Source: Tulasnella sp. 424
Lineage: Eukaryota > Basidiomycota > Agaricomycetes > Cantharellales > Tulasnellaceae
NCBI GenBank assembly: GCA_019633425.1
Contig: WSUB01000106.1
Span: forward strand, 82,220-146,219
Reading direction: 5' to 3'
DNA: 64,000 nucleotides
This document shows, piece by piece, positions 11,759-22,799 of the stretch. The position numbers were made by a program, and so were the translations under genes. The notes under the pieces are model-generated. The model had not been told where the DNA came from, made no database searches, and was given only the letters and a program-made list of their open reading frames with translations. Within the stretch, counting starts at the first letter, position 1. Every line of letters begins with the position of its first letter.

Positions 11759-13414
11759 TCACACTCGAGTGCATCCAATGCCTCGAAGGGTGACCCCAAT
11801 CGCCGCGAGCTGCTTGACAGCTTTCCCCAATCTCATCCCTCGAAGTCGACAATTGACCAGGTCGATTTCCTCCAACCATGTTTTGGAATTTTTCTGCAAA
11901 TACTTCCACCGAATCCCGACTAGCCTCGTTATCTGACTGAGGTTCAAGTCAGCGTCATGAATTTCTAGGGACTTTAGCGACTCGAAATTCCAATCGGCAG
12001 TAGAATTACGTGTCACGGGCCCGAACGAGGGCTTGTTCGAGTGTGATCCGATTAGCGCGAGGAGGTAATCCACCGAAGCGACTTTGAAGTGGGCCCGGAT
12101 GGCTCGGACGTCCTCGTCGCTGAAAGGCCTTAAGAAAATATTATTCACTTCCGAAGGATCGACTGTCGTGACCGTCAAAGGTGGTTCGTCGAGTAGCTCT
12201 TGGAATTCTTGAACGAGATCGTAGAATGAGTCCACTTCCTCCTCCCAGCTGAGCAGTCCAAAGGCCACTCGGCGACTTTCCGTCTTGTATACCAAGTGCG
12301 CGGTATCAGGTTTGCGGCTTTCCATGTGAATGCTCGCGGAACTGGGGTACCGGGTGTCTATCTCCTCCGGTGATAGGAAATTACAATAATCCGCGGCAAA
12401 TTCATCAAGACGCAGCGGGACAGCTGTGATTTCCAGGCTGCGTCGAAGGCATCGAGGGGTTAACAATCTCCGTATGAGATTCACCGCCGACTCGTCCAGA
12501 CCAAATTTCAGATCCATCGTTTGCACGAAAGGTAAGGTTATTGAAGGTGGTGCTCCCGGAAACTCTGCGACCGTGAAGTCATCGCACTGAACGCTCAGCC
12601 GTTCGAGGCTTGTGCAGGCTGATAGTACTTGCAATGTGTTCGTATTGATCTCCATGAGACGAGTGAGGATCAGTTCCTTGAGACCCGCGAGCCACAACGC
12701 GTCGGAAGAGGGTTGCCACCCCTCTGTGATGAGGTGACGGATTGGTGGGGGATCTCCCAGTGGCCAGGTAAGGGTCTGCTGACGGCCAATGGAGCTCGAT
12801 GCGACGAAGTTTAGGGTCTGCAGGGCCGGTGTCCGAGCTTGGATTAGCCATCTGCAGACGGGATATGCACCGGGATCATCCGAACGGAACGTCTGGACTC
12901 GAGTGACAGAGGATTGCAACGCCTCTGGCATCATATCTGTCTGCATCGTCGGTTGGGAAGGAGTCCTCATGCAGTAAATGCACAAGGTCGCGGATCCGGA
13001 TCTTTCTAAGCATGTAGGAATCACCGTGAGCGAACTTTTGACGTTGATGACGCGCCAATATTGCGGTGAGGAGAGAAGAAAGTTGTTCCATGCGGTAGAT
13101 ACACGACGCATCCGGAAGAGCTGATGCCTGTGGCGGTCGAGTTCGTTCAGGGGGAAATGAGGGTCGTGGATCTGGTCCAAGTCCAGCGCGCTTTCGAATA
13201 TCAAGTGGACGCCGTCGGCAAGGAGGCGACTGAACAGGGTGCGCTCATTCCTCCGGCGTCGAATTGCGACTTCGATCGCATCGCAAACCGCAACCTCCGT
13301 CGTAGCGATGCCCACCAAGGTCGTTGCCGCAGGGGCCCTGAAAGGGGAAGTCTCAGAACGATGAAATGTAGCAGGTCGAGCATACACACGTTGCAGATAG
13401 CTCGTGTATGTCAA
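11759..13414 (-). CDS. F-box-like protein, paralog 2
   Basis: One open frame of 551 residues, closest to paralog 3 at 23481-25148. The N-terminal F-box-like segment runs from about residue 60: LLADGVHLIFESALDLDQ, then MRRVSTAWNNFLLSSPQYWRVIN. A Leu-rich region follows with repeated short helices and strands (LAGLKELILTRL, SACTSLERLSVQC, LKSLEIHDADLNL). The C-terminus (KAVKQLAAIGVTLRGIGCTRV) matches both sister genes. Role by family: substrate receptor of an SCF ubiquitin ligase; the target is unknown. The true 5' end is uncertain, because a second open frame shared with paralog 3 overlaps the first 60 bases in another frame. Confidence 0.75.
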   Translation of the reverse strand: MTYTSYLQRVYARPATFHRSETSPFRAPAATTLVGIATTEVAVCDAIEVAIRRRRNERTLFSRLLADGVHLIFESALDLDQIHDPHFPLNELDRHRHQLFRMRRVSTAWNNFLLSSPQYWRVINVKSSLTVIPTCLERSGSATLCIYCMRTPSQPTMQTDMMPEALQSSVTRVQTFRSDDPGAYPVCRWLIQARTPALQTLNFVASSSIGRQQTLTWPLGDPPPIRHLITEGWQPSSDALWLAGLKELILTRLMEINTNTLQVLSACTSLERLSVQCDDFTVAEFPGAPPSITLPFVQTMDLKFGLDESAVNLIRRLLTPRCLRRSLEITAVPLRLDEFAADYCNFLSPEEIDTRYPSSASIHMESRKPDTAHLVYKTESRRVAFGLLSWEEEVDSFYDLVQEFQELLDEPPLTVTTVDPSEVNNIFLRPFSDEDVRAIRAHFKVASVDYLLALIGSHSNKPSFGPVTRNSTADWNFESLKSLEIHDADLNLSQITRLVGIRWKYLQKNSKTWLEEIDLVNCRLRGMRLGKAVKQLAAIGVTLRGIGCTRV

Positions 13415-13870
13415 GTATATCCTTTAGAAAAGCATCGATGCACGCCTGGACGGTGGGAGTGATCTGAAGATGGCTGGGTGGATCTGGGAAGATGTAAAAC
13501 ACCCCAGCTGGTGAGTCAGTGACATTAAACAGGCTCAGGTTCGCGTACCTTGCGGGGAGGACATCGGACTTTGTTTCAATCGGATTTTGGGTTGGTCGAG
13601 TACTTTCCAATTGCAAGGCCGCCACGCGGAGGTGGTGTCGCCGGTAGTCTCCTTCGCAGACTGATAACAACTTGGGGGGGGAGGTACGTTGTTTGTCGCC
13701 GGTGGTTGTCGTGACCAACTCAGGTACGCTGGACCAAATAAGAAGCTCAACAGCAATCATCATCAAGGCATCCGACGAACCAAAGACCACTGGCATCTAC
13801 CTACACGACGGTTGTGGGGGGGGGGGGGGTGAGAGAACAGAAAGCAACAGAACTACGCGTAACAAGGAGA
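13415..13870. repeat. 5' flank shared with F-box paralog 3
   Basis: This sequence is homologous to about 25149-25500, the 5' flank of paralog 3. Both contain GCTGGACCAAATA, CATCATCAAGGCA and GAGAACAGAAAGCAACAGAAC. This copy holds about 110 extra bases near 13620-13720 and a run of 14 G at about 13816-13829. The two F-box genes were therefore duplicated together with their upstream DNA. Confidence 0.75.
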
Positions 13871-14304
13871 TAAAGCATATAGGCGTGGCCGTAGCCATAT
13901 CTATTATAGGCAGCTGGAGATCTCGGTCCCTACGCTGAGAAAAACACGCTGTCCGGTTTTTGTGCAATGTACCGTAGTAGGGATCTGATAACACACTCGT
14001 CGACCGCTGACCGCCGTTCCTTCTGTACCGCTTTTGACCATGGCAGCCGCACTGGGAGGAGTTCATCGCTTACGCGTTGATTGCATGTCAACTGGTTGCA
14101 GTCTTTGCTTCGCTTACCTCACTTCATCTCAAGGTACGCGCACTCCTTCCCTTCCGTCTGACTGCCCGTCCTACATACTTCATCACGATACCGGGGATCA
14201 GGATATTGATTGGAGCTGTGATAATCAAGATATACAGCATGTGGTCACAGGATATGTCTTCCAATAGTCATACTAGAGTCTCATATATGTACGCTGAATT
14301 GAAA
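13871..14304. other. Intergenic, no gene supported
   Basis: Nothing recognisable; short open frames only. The homology to the 25 kb flank fades out here. Confidence 0.5.
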
Positions 14305-16834
14305 CTACACCGTTCTAGAGCGAACTAGGTTCGGACCCTCCCTCAAGTCCTCCTCAACTGGGCCTTCGTTAACGTGTTCCGTTGGAGACCTGCCGCGCCT
14401 CGTAGGCTGCAAGGGATTTTCTATACGGTGACTGGAGACGCTGCCCCGATTGCTTGAGGTCGATTGTAGAGGATCCATATCCAGCACGAAATCGCACAGG
14501 AAATCGCAGACCGCCTCCGACCGTTTGGAATGATCACGATTTTCCGGATCCAGACCTGGATAAATATCGAGAAGATTTCGTCGGAGCGCTTTGTGACCTG
14601 CTAGTGCAACAGCTCCAAAAGGCGACAGTGGCTTGGTACCTGCGGGTAGGGATGGTTCAAGAACCACTTAAGCCCCCTTTCAAATATCTCACTCACCAAA
14701 AAGGAGGCTGACCAGGGATCTGCCAAACAGCAATACAAAAACAATGTCGAAGGATGTATACAAACCACCTGGGGAATTGTGGTGGGTCGCCCTATATCAG
14801 AATCTACCGTCATGGCCGGGGATTGCTGCATACCGGTCGACGCCAGACCTTCAAGCATTGTGTGTTCTATGTACTCTTCCCATGCATCAACATGATTGTC
14901 ATAGAAGCCACCAAAGGAGGGTGTTATTTGAATGGTAGTTTGCGAGCTCGGTACCGCACTCGAGGATGTTGCAGAGACTCCAAAGAACAAGCGTTAGTCG
15001 ATACGAACATCGTTCTAGCGGCATGTAAATAATCATACAACAATAAGAGCAATACTCACCTACAGGATAACCAACTATCTCCAAAGGTTGCTGTCGGTGG
15101 CATGGTGAGTCTAATGGTCATCGAATAAAAGGAAGGGGTACAACCTCCTTCATTCCAACCATCTCGAGAAAGGTCCCCGAACGGGCGTGGATCACATGCT
15201 TGCCTACATCCAGACTCGTGCGAGTGCCCGTAGAGATATTCCACGACAGAGATTCCCCAAAGCTCTGCATCCAAGGGCGATTATTCTCCCAGATGGGTAT
15301 GCTGGCAAGGTAGCTTCTAAGGATCGGTGTAACACTTAGTGGACCGGACCAGCTCATTTGAATCCGCGGAGACCCAACGTTGCTGCTGGGCTCCAGATTT
15401 GCTATGTTATCCCCCGTAAGACCACAATAAATTAGCCCAAGACATCCAACTATTCCCCAACGTGAGTATCAACTTACTAAGACCTTGGCAAGACCACTGT
15501 ATCCCAATATCCACACTTGCCCAAGTGAGACGATCCCAAAGCCAGTAGTCGTCGTACGTGCAAAGAACTATAGAGGGAAGTTTAGCTTCACATCACACCT
15601 AAGAGTCAATCCGCTTACATTGTGTGGAACCTGCCGAAGCGTTTACGCTAAACAAGTCACGGAAGTCGGAGGAGCCAGTATCATTGCTGAATGCAGCAAC
15701 TGGATCACTCCAGTATGGTTCTTGCCAAGGCGTCTGAAACTCTAATCGCTTCAACCACTTCCAACCGTGTTCCGATTAGCTTGCGATCGACCGACTCAAT
15801 TGGGCGGTATGTGCTTACTACTATGCCCCAGAGGAGATCCACGAAACTCGTTTCATAAGGCATGGGGGCGGGAATGGCCTTTCTTGGGAGAGGAGAGTTA
15901 AATTGCTGTATTGGGAGGATAAATATGTTGAGGGCCCCGAAGGCGCAAATCGCCACGATTCCAGCGAGTGCGGTGGTGCCTCGAAGTGCAGCTAGCCAAG
16001 CTGGCTCAACCCTGTCATCCCTTCTGAACGGAGTGTGCTGCTCCAAGAACTTGCGACATTGAATAATAAACTTTTTAGCATTACCGACGGTCGATCCGCC
16101 TTGTGTTCGCTCGTTACGCCCTACCAGAGCCCGAATATTTAAGCGCCATACTGCCCAGTTCCTTCCAGAAACATGCAATGCGGCCGTTATGACGATTAAA
16201 CAGAGCGCGATTGAGACCAAGATGTCGATGGACAGAAGGATGAACCCGAGGTAGAATAGAGCCAACGATATCCGGTCATACGGTGGGATGGTCAGCGAAA
16301 CGTAGAGGTCGTATGCCGAGGGAATTCCTATAGCAAGCCGAACGATGAACACTGATCATCAAAAATCTCATTAGTTCTGATTGTGGCCTATCTTGCGCCC
16401 AGCCAAGAGGAAGTACCTATATCGATCCCGATTGTCAGGCAGTGACAACATAATTCAAACCAGGCTTCAGATAGCAAAGATTTAGGATTCAAAGCTGCCT
16501 GAATCAACCTGCATGAAAAAAGGGTCATGTTCGGATAAGTGTCTTCCGAGACGTTAGGGCTTACAAAGCAGGCCGTAGCAGCGCAATCGCAAGACAAATT
16601 CCGAGATCCAGCCAAAATCCGTGACCTAGAAATCACGTTGAGTCCCGATGACTCTTGGATGTATAGGTTGAGTTTACCGAGAAGACTTATGATCATCAAG
16701 AGGTTTCTACTAAGGCAAAGACATGCCCAAATGCAGAGGAACACTAAACGGTCTACCAGTTGAACAAGGCCTGTAATCATCCAGATTCGACCATGGTTTC
16801 TGGGCGTTGGTGGCCATAAACCAGGGATTTGCAT
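14305..16834 (-). CDS. Putative multi-spanning membrane protein, exon structure unresolved
   Basis: Several coding-looking blocks lie in order on the minus strand. Blocks: 16388-16834 has hydrophobic stretches such as LVFLCIWACLCL and LLMIISLL. The longest, 15705-16352, has predicted membrane segments LALFYLGFILLSIDILVSIA, LCLIVITAAL and TTALAGIVAICAFGALNIF. Block 15118-15357 contains SWNISTGTRTS. Blocks 14601-14990 and 14305-14667 form an acidic, Ser-rich C-terminal tail ending at a stop at 14305. Plausible introns of about 50 bases separate them, but I could not join all blocks without doubt. I do not recognise the family; a lineage-specific membrane protein is the best description. The 5' exon could extend to about 17094. 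Confidence 0.4.
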
Positions 16835-16899
16835 CAGGAACTTTACGAGGATTAGAGAGTTTTGTTAAATGTGGAATCTATAACCACACAGGATACCAG

Positions 16900-17003
16900 T
16901 AGCGTGTAGTTGTAATCGCTGACATTAGTATCACTACAGAACGTACAAAAGATAACAAGGCCGCACCTAGCGCGTGGTTGTAATCGCTGACCGTTCAACC
17001 ACC
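16900..17003 (-). repeat. Short direct repeat, about 24 bp, two copies
   Basis: On the minus strand GTCAGCGATTACAAC followed by CACGCGCTA occurs at about 16976-17000, and the same with TACACGCTA at about 16901-16924. The spacing is about 75 bases. This may be a small exon-like duplication at the 5' end of the membrane-protein gene. Confidence 0.6.
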
Positions 17004-17319
17004 CGCTGACACGCCTCATATGTCCAAGGGTACAAATAACGACAAATGTTGTGATGACTCGGTCACCATGCTCCGTCAAGGTCTCTCTCATCAACGTATT
17101 TATGTTATCAGTGCGCGGTGCTGTCTGTTGAAGGGTCCTAGTCTCCCATCGGCAGTTAGTCAGTGCTTCATTTTCCTCGGTCCCCCAAACACCCCTGCTT
17201 ACCGTCCACTCGTTCTCAGCGAGGTTTTAGTTCGCTACATCATCGTTTATGATTCTAATACAAATTCTGCTTCATTGGTGCCTTGTTGTTGAGAGACTTT
17301 GATGTGTTGACTAGTCTCT

Positions 17320-17540
17320 TGTAAGCCAGATTGCGAACTTGAGCGAGGCACAGCCTGCGGCTGTACGGCACCTTGCTCACCGACTCGCGGCATCTGAAGA
17401 GGTATATAGATTGGCAGTAGACGGAAGAAACCCGTATAGTGCAAAAATAAATAACTGCTAATTGGTATATTCAGATCGTGGTGAAGGAGCCAAGAATCTG
17501 AATGAAGCTCAGAGGGGAGACAAGCGAACGGTGAAGACGA
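17320..17540. repeat. Left arm of a 0.2 kb inverted repeat
   Basis: The reverse complement of this block matches about 19705-19908. Shared landmarks are CGAGTCGGTGAGCAAGGTGC, then ACAGCCG-AGGCTGTG, TGCACTATACG, TATACCAATTAGCAG and GAATGAAGCTCAGAGG. The match continues for roughly 200 bases with small indels. A short internal hairpin (ACAGCC-AGGCTGT) sits inside. It may be a dispersed repeat present twice in opposite orientation, or the end of a decayed DNA transposon. Confidence 0.75.
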
Positions 17541-19704
17541 GAAACCGAGAAGTCTTTCTCAGAGCGAGATCACTGTTAGGGGGTATTGGGAACATATTGT
17601 GGACCAAGCCACAGCAGAACCAGGCTATATCAGTCTGAGGCATGAGTGCTGTGTGACCAATTACCCGTCCAAAGTCAGTCATATCAGTTATGGGAGATAA
17701 CTCGCGGGCAATAAGCAGGCTGCATATTACTCGCCTTTTTGCTGGCATCCCGTTCGTAAGATTGTTTCCGGCTGGAAGTTGCCAGAATACGGACGGGCAT
17801 ACAATGTACGATAATTTGGTGAATGGCCGCCACAACGGTTGAATCGTGTGTGAAACAATTTATGGCCACCATCCGTCTCGACTCTCAGCAGCTTTTGAAG
17901 CGACGGCTTCCCTCCCCATTGCTTACTGTAGCTGAGGATATGTGTACCTGATAGCTCTGCTGGTGTATGATTTGATTGCTGTGGGGATTTAGGCCAGGCT
18001 GGACTGCTGGGATTGGACTAGCGGCGGGTTGCTGGTGGAGAAGCTGAGGACTGTCACTCAGCGGATCAAGCCTCCCCTGAGGAAGGCTATGACTCGGATT
18101 TTAGAGTCCTCCAGCAGGAAGTTGACTGAAGTTGACCGAGCTGGTATAGATTGATGAGCTTGGCGATGGTAATAGTGCCCAGTGGCAAGCCGGAGGACAT
18201 CATTCGGAATGGTGTTGTGGATCGCAAAACCAAACCCCAGCACCGGGTCCGAGTCGTATGCCCATCCCCACTGGTCTATGTGGTACTGCTGCTGACTCGT
18301 GAGAAACAGTGCTATGGAGTGGTGTATCGATGTATGGTTCCGTGTCGACGTCTCCGTCGGTATCCTCATATTTCCAAAAGTAGAAAATACGAGCATATAC
18401 ATAGATATAAGCATGTTCGGTTTGGGAAAGAAACAACGCGGCAAGAAACGCGCTATCACAAGGTGCAGGAACACCTCTGAACTGGTCGAGGGTGAAAGCC
18501 GACGGAAAACCGAGCTTAGCTCCGTTCGGCCTCGGTCTTTGAGGTGACTGAATGGCTGAGGGTTGTGACGACTGTTACGCGATGCGAGCACGAGTTTGAT
18601 CTGAGTTCATGAACAAAATCATGAGTTGATTTCGTGTAAATTGTGATGCCATTGTTGCCGCCTTGCAGAGGCTAAAGCGGAAGCCAATTAGATAGAAAGT
18701 CGTATTGAGACAGAGTCTTCAGACCGTGTCGCGAGTGCCAGAACCATGGTGTTATGAGAGGGCCTCCGCGGTGCCATCATCGAAGTCCATTTCACCCTGG
18801 AACATTTTCGTTTTATACACGATTCAACTGTCCGACAGTTGGATGTAGTCTAGTGTGCTCACCTAACAATTTCACAACAGTCTGCAGTATCGATAGCAGC
18901 TCCACTCGGCCTATGGGAGATAAGTTAGTCTTCACATTGAAGGAGGCATGAGTGAACTTACCGCTGCATCTCCTTATGACCACGAGCCGGATGAGTGTCC
19001 TGGTACAACGCATATGTGAGTATTAGCAGCTAATTACTCGCTTAGATTGGGCGAACTTCACCATATAGTGCATAGGTCAGTGTTTAGTGAGAGGGAGTGG
19101 GAGAGGGAGAGGGAGGACGGTGAGTGAAAAGATGAAGTTTGGACTTGAACCGCGCGCATATATATGGCGGTTGGACCCTGTTTGTTTGGGCTCAACTTTG
19201 TTTACACCCTCCTAAAATGACACGGAGGGACTTAGAGAAAAAAAAAGGCCGCCCTCCCTCCGCTCTCGCCGTTCCTCACTTCTGGGGCCGAGGTGCCGAG
19301 TGATCAGGATGTATATGAAGAATGAAGTTGTTGGATATCAGGTCATGTCTAGGGAGAAATAAGCAGAAGAGTATGAGAAAAGGGCAAAGCTAGCTCCACT
19401 TGCATCTGTTGAGGTAGTGGTTGCCATGGCTGTCTGCTTTCTAAGGAGGGTTGGTCAGTGACGGTGATACTGCACAAGCTGTATAATGTATTATGTATAT
19501 TAACAGTATGTTACCAGTCTGATTTATTGGCCATGAGGCATTGTAAGGCATTATCAGGGGTCACGAGCGCCGGCAAATATTTGTAAGGCCTATGCGTTCA
19601 CACAGGGTGGCGGCGCGCGGGGTGATGTCGTGGCGACCTTTCACTTTGATCATCGTACATCGGATCTTCCAGAACCGATATGACTGACTTCGTAGAATCT
19701 TCAC
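17541..19704. other. 2.2 kb between inverted repeats, no gene supported
   Basis: The longest open frame (minus, 18058-18591, 177 codons) resembles no family I know. A purine-rich GAGAGGGAGTGGGAGAGGGA tract lies near 19088-19112. No transposase-like motif was seen. Confidence 0.45.
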
Positions 19705-19908
19705 GGATCGCGTAACTCTCCTCTGAGCTTCATTCTCCTTCGGGCTCCTTCACCACAACCTGTATACCAATTAGCAGTTTTTCATTTTGCACTATACGTC
19801 TTTCTTTTGTCTACTACCAATACCTCTTACCGGGAAGGGGTATGCCCCTGCGGCGAGTCGGTGAGCAAGGTGCTGCACAGCCGTAGGCTGTGCCTTGCTC
19901 AAGTTGTT
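19705..19908. repeat. Right arm of the 0.2 kb inverted repeat
   Basis: Inverted match to 17320-17540; see that entry. It lies about 230 bases upstream of the CFEM gene, so it may also fall within that gene's promoter. Confidence 0.75.
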
Positions 19909-20141
19909 TCTCTTGCGCAATTTCCGTGCCTCAAGATCACGTCATCCCCCACCTGCACACCCTTGCACACCCCCAAAGAAACATAATTAAGTAGGGCTAC
20001 TGGCCCGCGAGGTGAGCCAGAGACCATTCAGACCCGCACTCCCTTCAGTGCACGACCCCCCCCTTCAGGAGCGAGAATCTTCCTCTCTTCACGATCTGTA
20101 CTAACGCATCGATACCGCCCACAGCGCACATCCAACACGAA

Positions 20142-20859
20142 ATGCGTTCCACCACCTTCTTCATTGCTGCCCTCGCCATCGTTGCCGGACGCGTCGCAGC
20201 TCAGGACGACGACCCCACTCCCACTGACACCTCGGACGGCGCTCATGCCACTCCCACCGGTATCCCAGCCTGTGCCATGACCTGCGCTCAAACAGCCTCC
20301 TCTGCCGCTGGTTGCTCTGGCATGTACGTTCGATTCCTTCTGGTTCCCTGTTTCCTCCCTGCAGCTGACAATCGCCTTTGACACAGCACCGACATCCCCT
20401 GCCTGTGCGCCTCCGGTGCTTTCCCAACTGTGGTTGGGGAGTGCATCTCCACCAGCTGCAGTGAGGAAGATCAGGCCGCTGCCAGAAGCTTGCTCTGCGC
20501 CAATGGTACGACTCTCTACTTTTGGCTCGTGTTTTGCTTGAGGCTTACATCGCCGGTCCTGACCCTCTCTTCCGGCGCTTCATTTTGAGACAGAGACCGT
20601 GGTCCCCACCGTACGCGCCACCGGTGGCGCAACTTTTCATGAGGGCGACGGGAGGCCGGCGACTTCCGCTGTCCCGAGCACCTACACCACCCCTGCGATG
20701 GATACGATCACCAGTGAACCGGGACCGTCGGCGACTTCCACCTCCTCCAGCGAACCGGGGCTGTCGGCAGCTTCCACCTCCTCTAGCGAACCGTCGGCGG
20801 CTTCCACCTCCTCCAGCGAATCGGGAACGACGGCTTCCACCTCCTCCAGCGTTTCCCAG
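20142..20859 (+). CDS. CFEM-domain secreted protein with Ser/Thr-rich tail
   Basis: Exons 20142-20323, 20387-20505 and 20594-20859 join in frame. Residues 1-20 are a signal peptide ([20 protein letters not shown]). A CFEM domain follows with the expected eight Cys: [18 protein letters not shown], then [18 protein letters not shown] and SLLCAN; these sit around the first two introns. The tail is a Ser/Thr repeat ([17 protein letters not shown]). CFEM proteins are fungal surface or secreted proteins; some bind haem and some act in host interaction. A GPI signal would normally close such a protein. Past the donor at 20860 no intact GPI tail was found: the TTAG acceptor at about 20921 gives only a 13-residue end with a stop near 20961. 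The 3' end is therefore unsure. Confidence 0.75.
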
Positions 20860-20959
20860 GTCAGTACATTTTCAATACGCGTGTTTCTGGCGTAGACTCA
20901 CGGATGTGATCCCCTTAGCTCCGGCGCGAGCTCCTCCGCTTGCCGCGATTCGGGGGGTG

Positions 20960-22570
20960 ACTTTACCCCCTCACTTCTCACCCACTTCGCGCCCTGTAGC
21001 TCAGATATTCGGCATTTATATAGCGGATATGTAATAAAATGGAATGGAGTGAAAATATTAGCCGTGATTCGTTTGGTTCGAGCCTCGTGAAGGCTGCATT
21101 CTGGAGGAACGACAGCCGATCCCATCCCAGAAAGAAACGTGCAAATCGCGATTCAGCTTTTACGCTACAGACACCAGATTTGGACAGAAGCTTTTGTACT
21201 AGGATTAGATGGATCCGGTTAAATTTAAAGGCGATAGCAGCACAGGCAAGACTTTGACGTCCGCATCTGCTTCCGCTCTCCATGGAAGACAGCGCGTCGC
21301 CCGTGCCTCCCGCCATGAGCAAGGTCAATTGCCCTCCATTTCAGTCCAGGCCCATACCTTTCATGTCAGAACCACAAAGTATCAGCGCTCCAGCAACACT
21401 CCCATGTTGTCGTTCGTGTTGTCCATGGAGGAGAATCGGGACGTCGCAGTCGAGCTTTGCTCAGAAACGTGGGAATTCACTGTGACGCTTGCTATTCAGA
21501 TGACATTGCATTCACAATAGCTCCCTATATACTAAACGTGGTATCATGAGATCTTAGATGATTGTCTGTGTAGCAGCTTATTACTTAAATTCGTGCTCTG
21601 CCTCATAATGTTGTGTTCGGGAAAAGAGCCATCGTAGAAAGTTTGCCGGAGGAGGTAGGTGGCTCCTTGGTGCAAGGCTCTTGCCTTCATTCTGGCTCGT
21701 ACCACCACATTAATTAGCAGGAATACCGGAAAATGGCTATGAAACAATTATAACTAGTAGTGTGAGTTGTATCTCCGGAGTGGTGAGAGAGGAAAAGGGC
21801 TGGGAAGTCACCCCTTCTAGCGAAGGTGCTCCGCCTCCGGAGCAGGGGCTTATGCGTGAACCTGGAGAACCTATATGTACGTAGAGTCGGGGATGATGAT
21901 GTTTGCTCCCTCCGGACCCGGGATACTACAAATCTAATCCAGGCACATCGCTCCTTCTAAGAGGCGAGTTCGCGTTTCGTGCAGACCCCCCCCCGCTGAC
22001 GCCGTGGCTCTGTCTTAGACTGCCTGGACGAAAGTGCCCCAACGAGAGGACAGGCAGACTGAGACTCGGAGACTACGAGTGTCTGTTGGACTTCAGGTTC
22101 CCAAACATGACAAAGATACAGCCTCAGCAGCTGTTGTGGATTATTTTTACTCGTGCCTCCGTACCAAAGCCTGGTTTGGAGGTCCTCTGGTGAGAACCGC
22201 CTTCGTGCTTATTTTGGCAAGTTGGTCGATGTTCTTTCGGTTGATGACGCTGCATTTGAGGCCGAATGTGAGCGCAAAAAGCTACACCATCGTCAGAAAA
22301 TCTAGGGTCACCGCACGCTAGCCGGGCCCCTGAAAGTCTCCAGGATCGTGACCGCGTCTCGCAGCTCGTCGGGTTTTCTGCTTGAAGGAAAATCTAAGAG
22401 AAAAGCGAAGGGGAAGAACCTTGAGTTCCTTACCTCACTTTCATGAGCAAAAGAGCTCAGTCGAAAACCTTGAGTTTTCTTGTGCAGACTTTCCGGTCCC
22501 GCAAAAATCCATCAGGAACGGCCTAAGTTTCCCCGTGCGTTCTCCTATGGGTTTCCCGCGGAAGGAAACG
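20960..22570. other. 1.6 kb gene-poor stretch
   Basis: Short open frames only, without recognisable domains. A run of eight C is present near 21987-21994. No repeat relation to other parts of the window noticed. Confidence 0.4.
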
Positions 22571-22584
22571 TCCATTTGCGTCCT

Positions 22585-22792
22585 GTGATACGGAGCGTGA
22601 AAAACTCGTGGAAGCCGTTCTCAATTGAACGAACAAAAGAGAAAACAAGAACGCCAACTCCATCTCGAATAATAAAAACGATCCACAAGTCCTTCGGATC
22701 CACCAAAGTGTTTAAGTACATATTCTCAATGAGTCTCCTGAGACTCTCCTCCTCAAGTGATGATGGTGTCGTCACGGCTGCGTCTTGTCATT
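22585..22792 (-). pseudogene. Duplicated 3' fragment of the Spt21-like gene
   Basis: About 205 bases match 25502-25708, that is the last 23 or so codons of the Spt21-like gene plus about 130 bases of its 3' flank. On the minus strand the peptide TTPSSLEEESLRRLIEN compares with TTPPSLEEESFRSLIEN in the intact gene. The stop codon of the source (TAA) is changed here to TAC. Close to the coding end only about three differences occur in 60 bases, so the copy is fairly young. Nothing upstream of the fragment resembles the rest of the gene, so it is a non-functional scrap. Confidence 0.8.
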
Positions 22793-22799
22793 AGAAAGG

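Noticed and set aside
13816..13829. Run of 14 G as a regulatory G-quadruplex
   Set aside because: A simple homopolymer in a decayed flank; the matching place near 25.4 kb has only five G.
18058..18591. 177-codon open frame on the minus strand between the inverted repeats
   Set aside because: Composition is unlike the neighbouring genes and no motif is visible; no transposase signature.
20522..21034. Pro/Arg-rich 170-residue protein
   Set aside because: Alternate frame of the Ser/Thr repeat exon of the CFEM gene.
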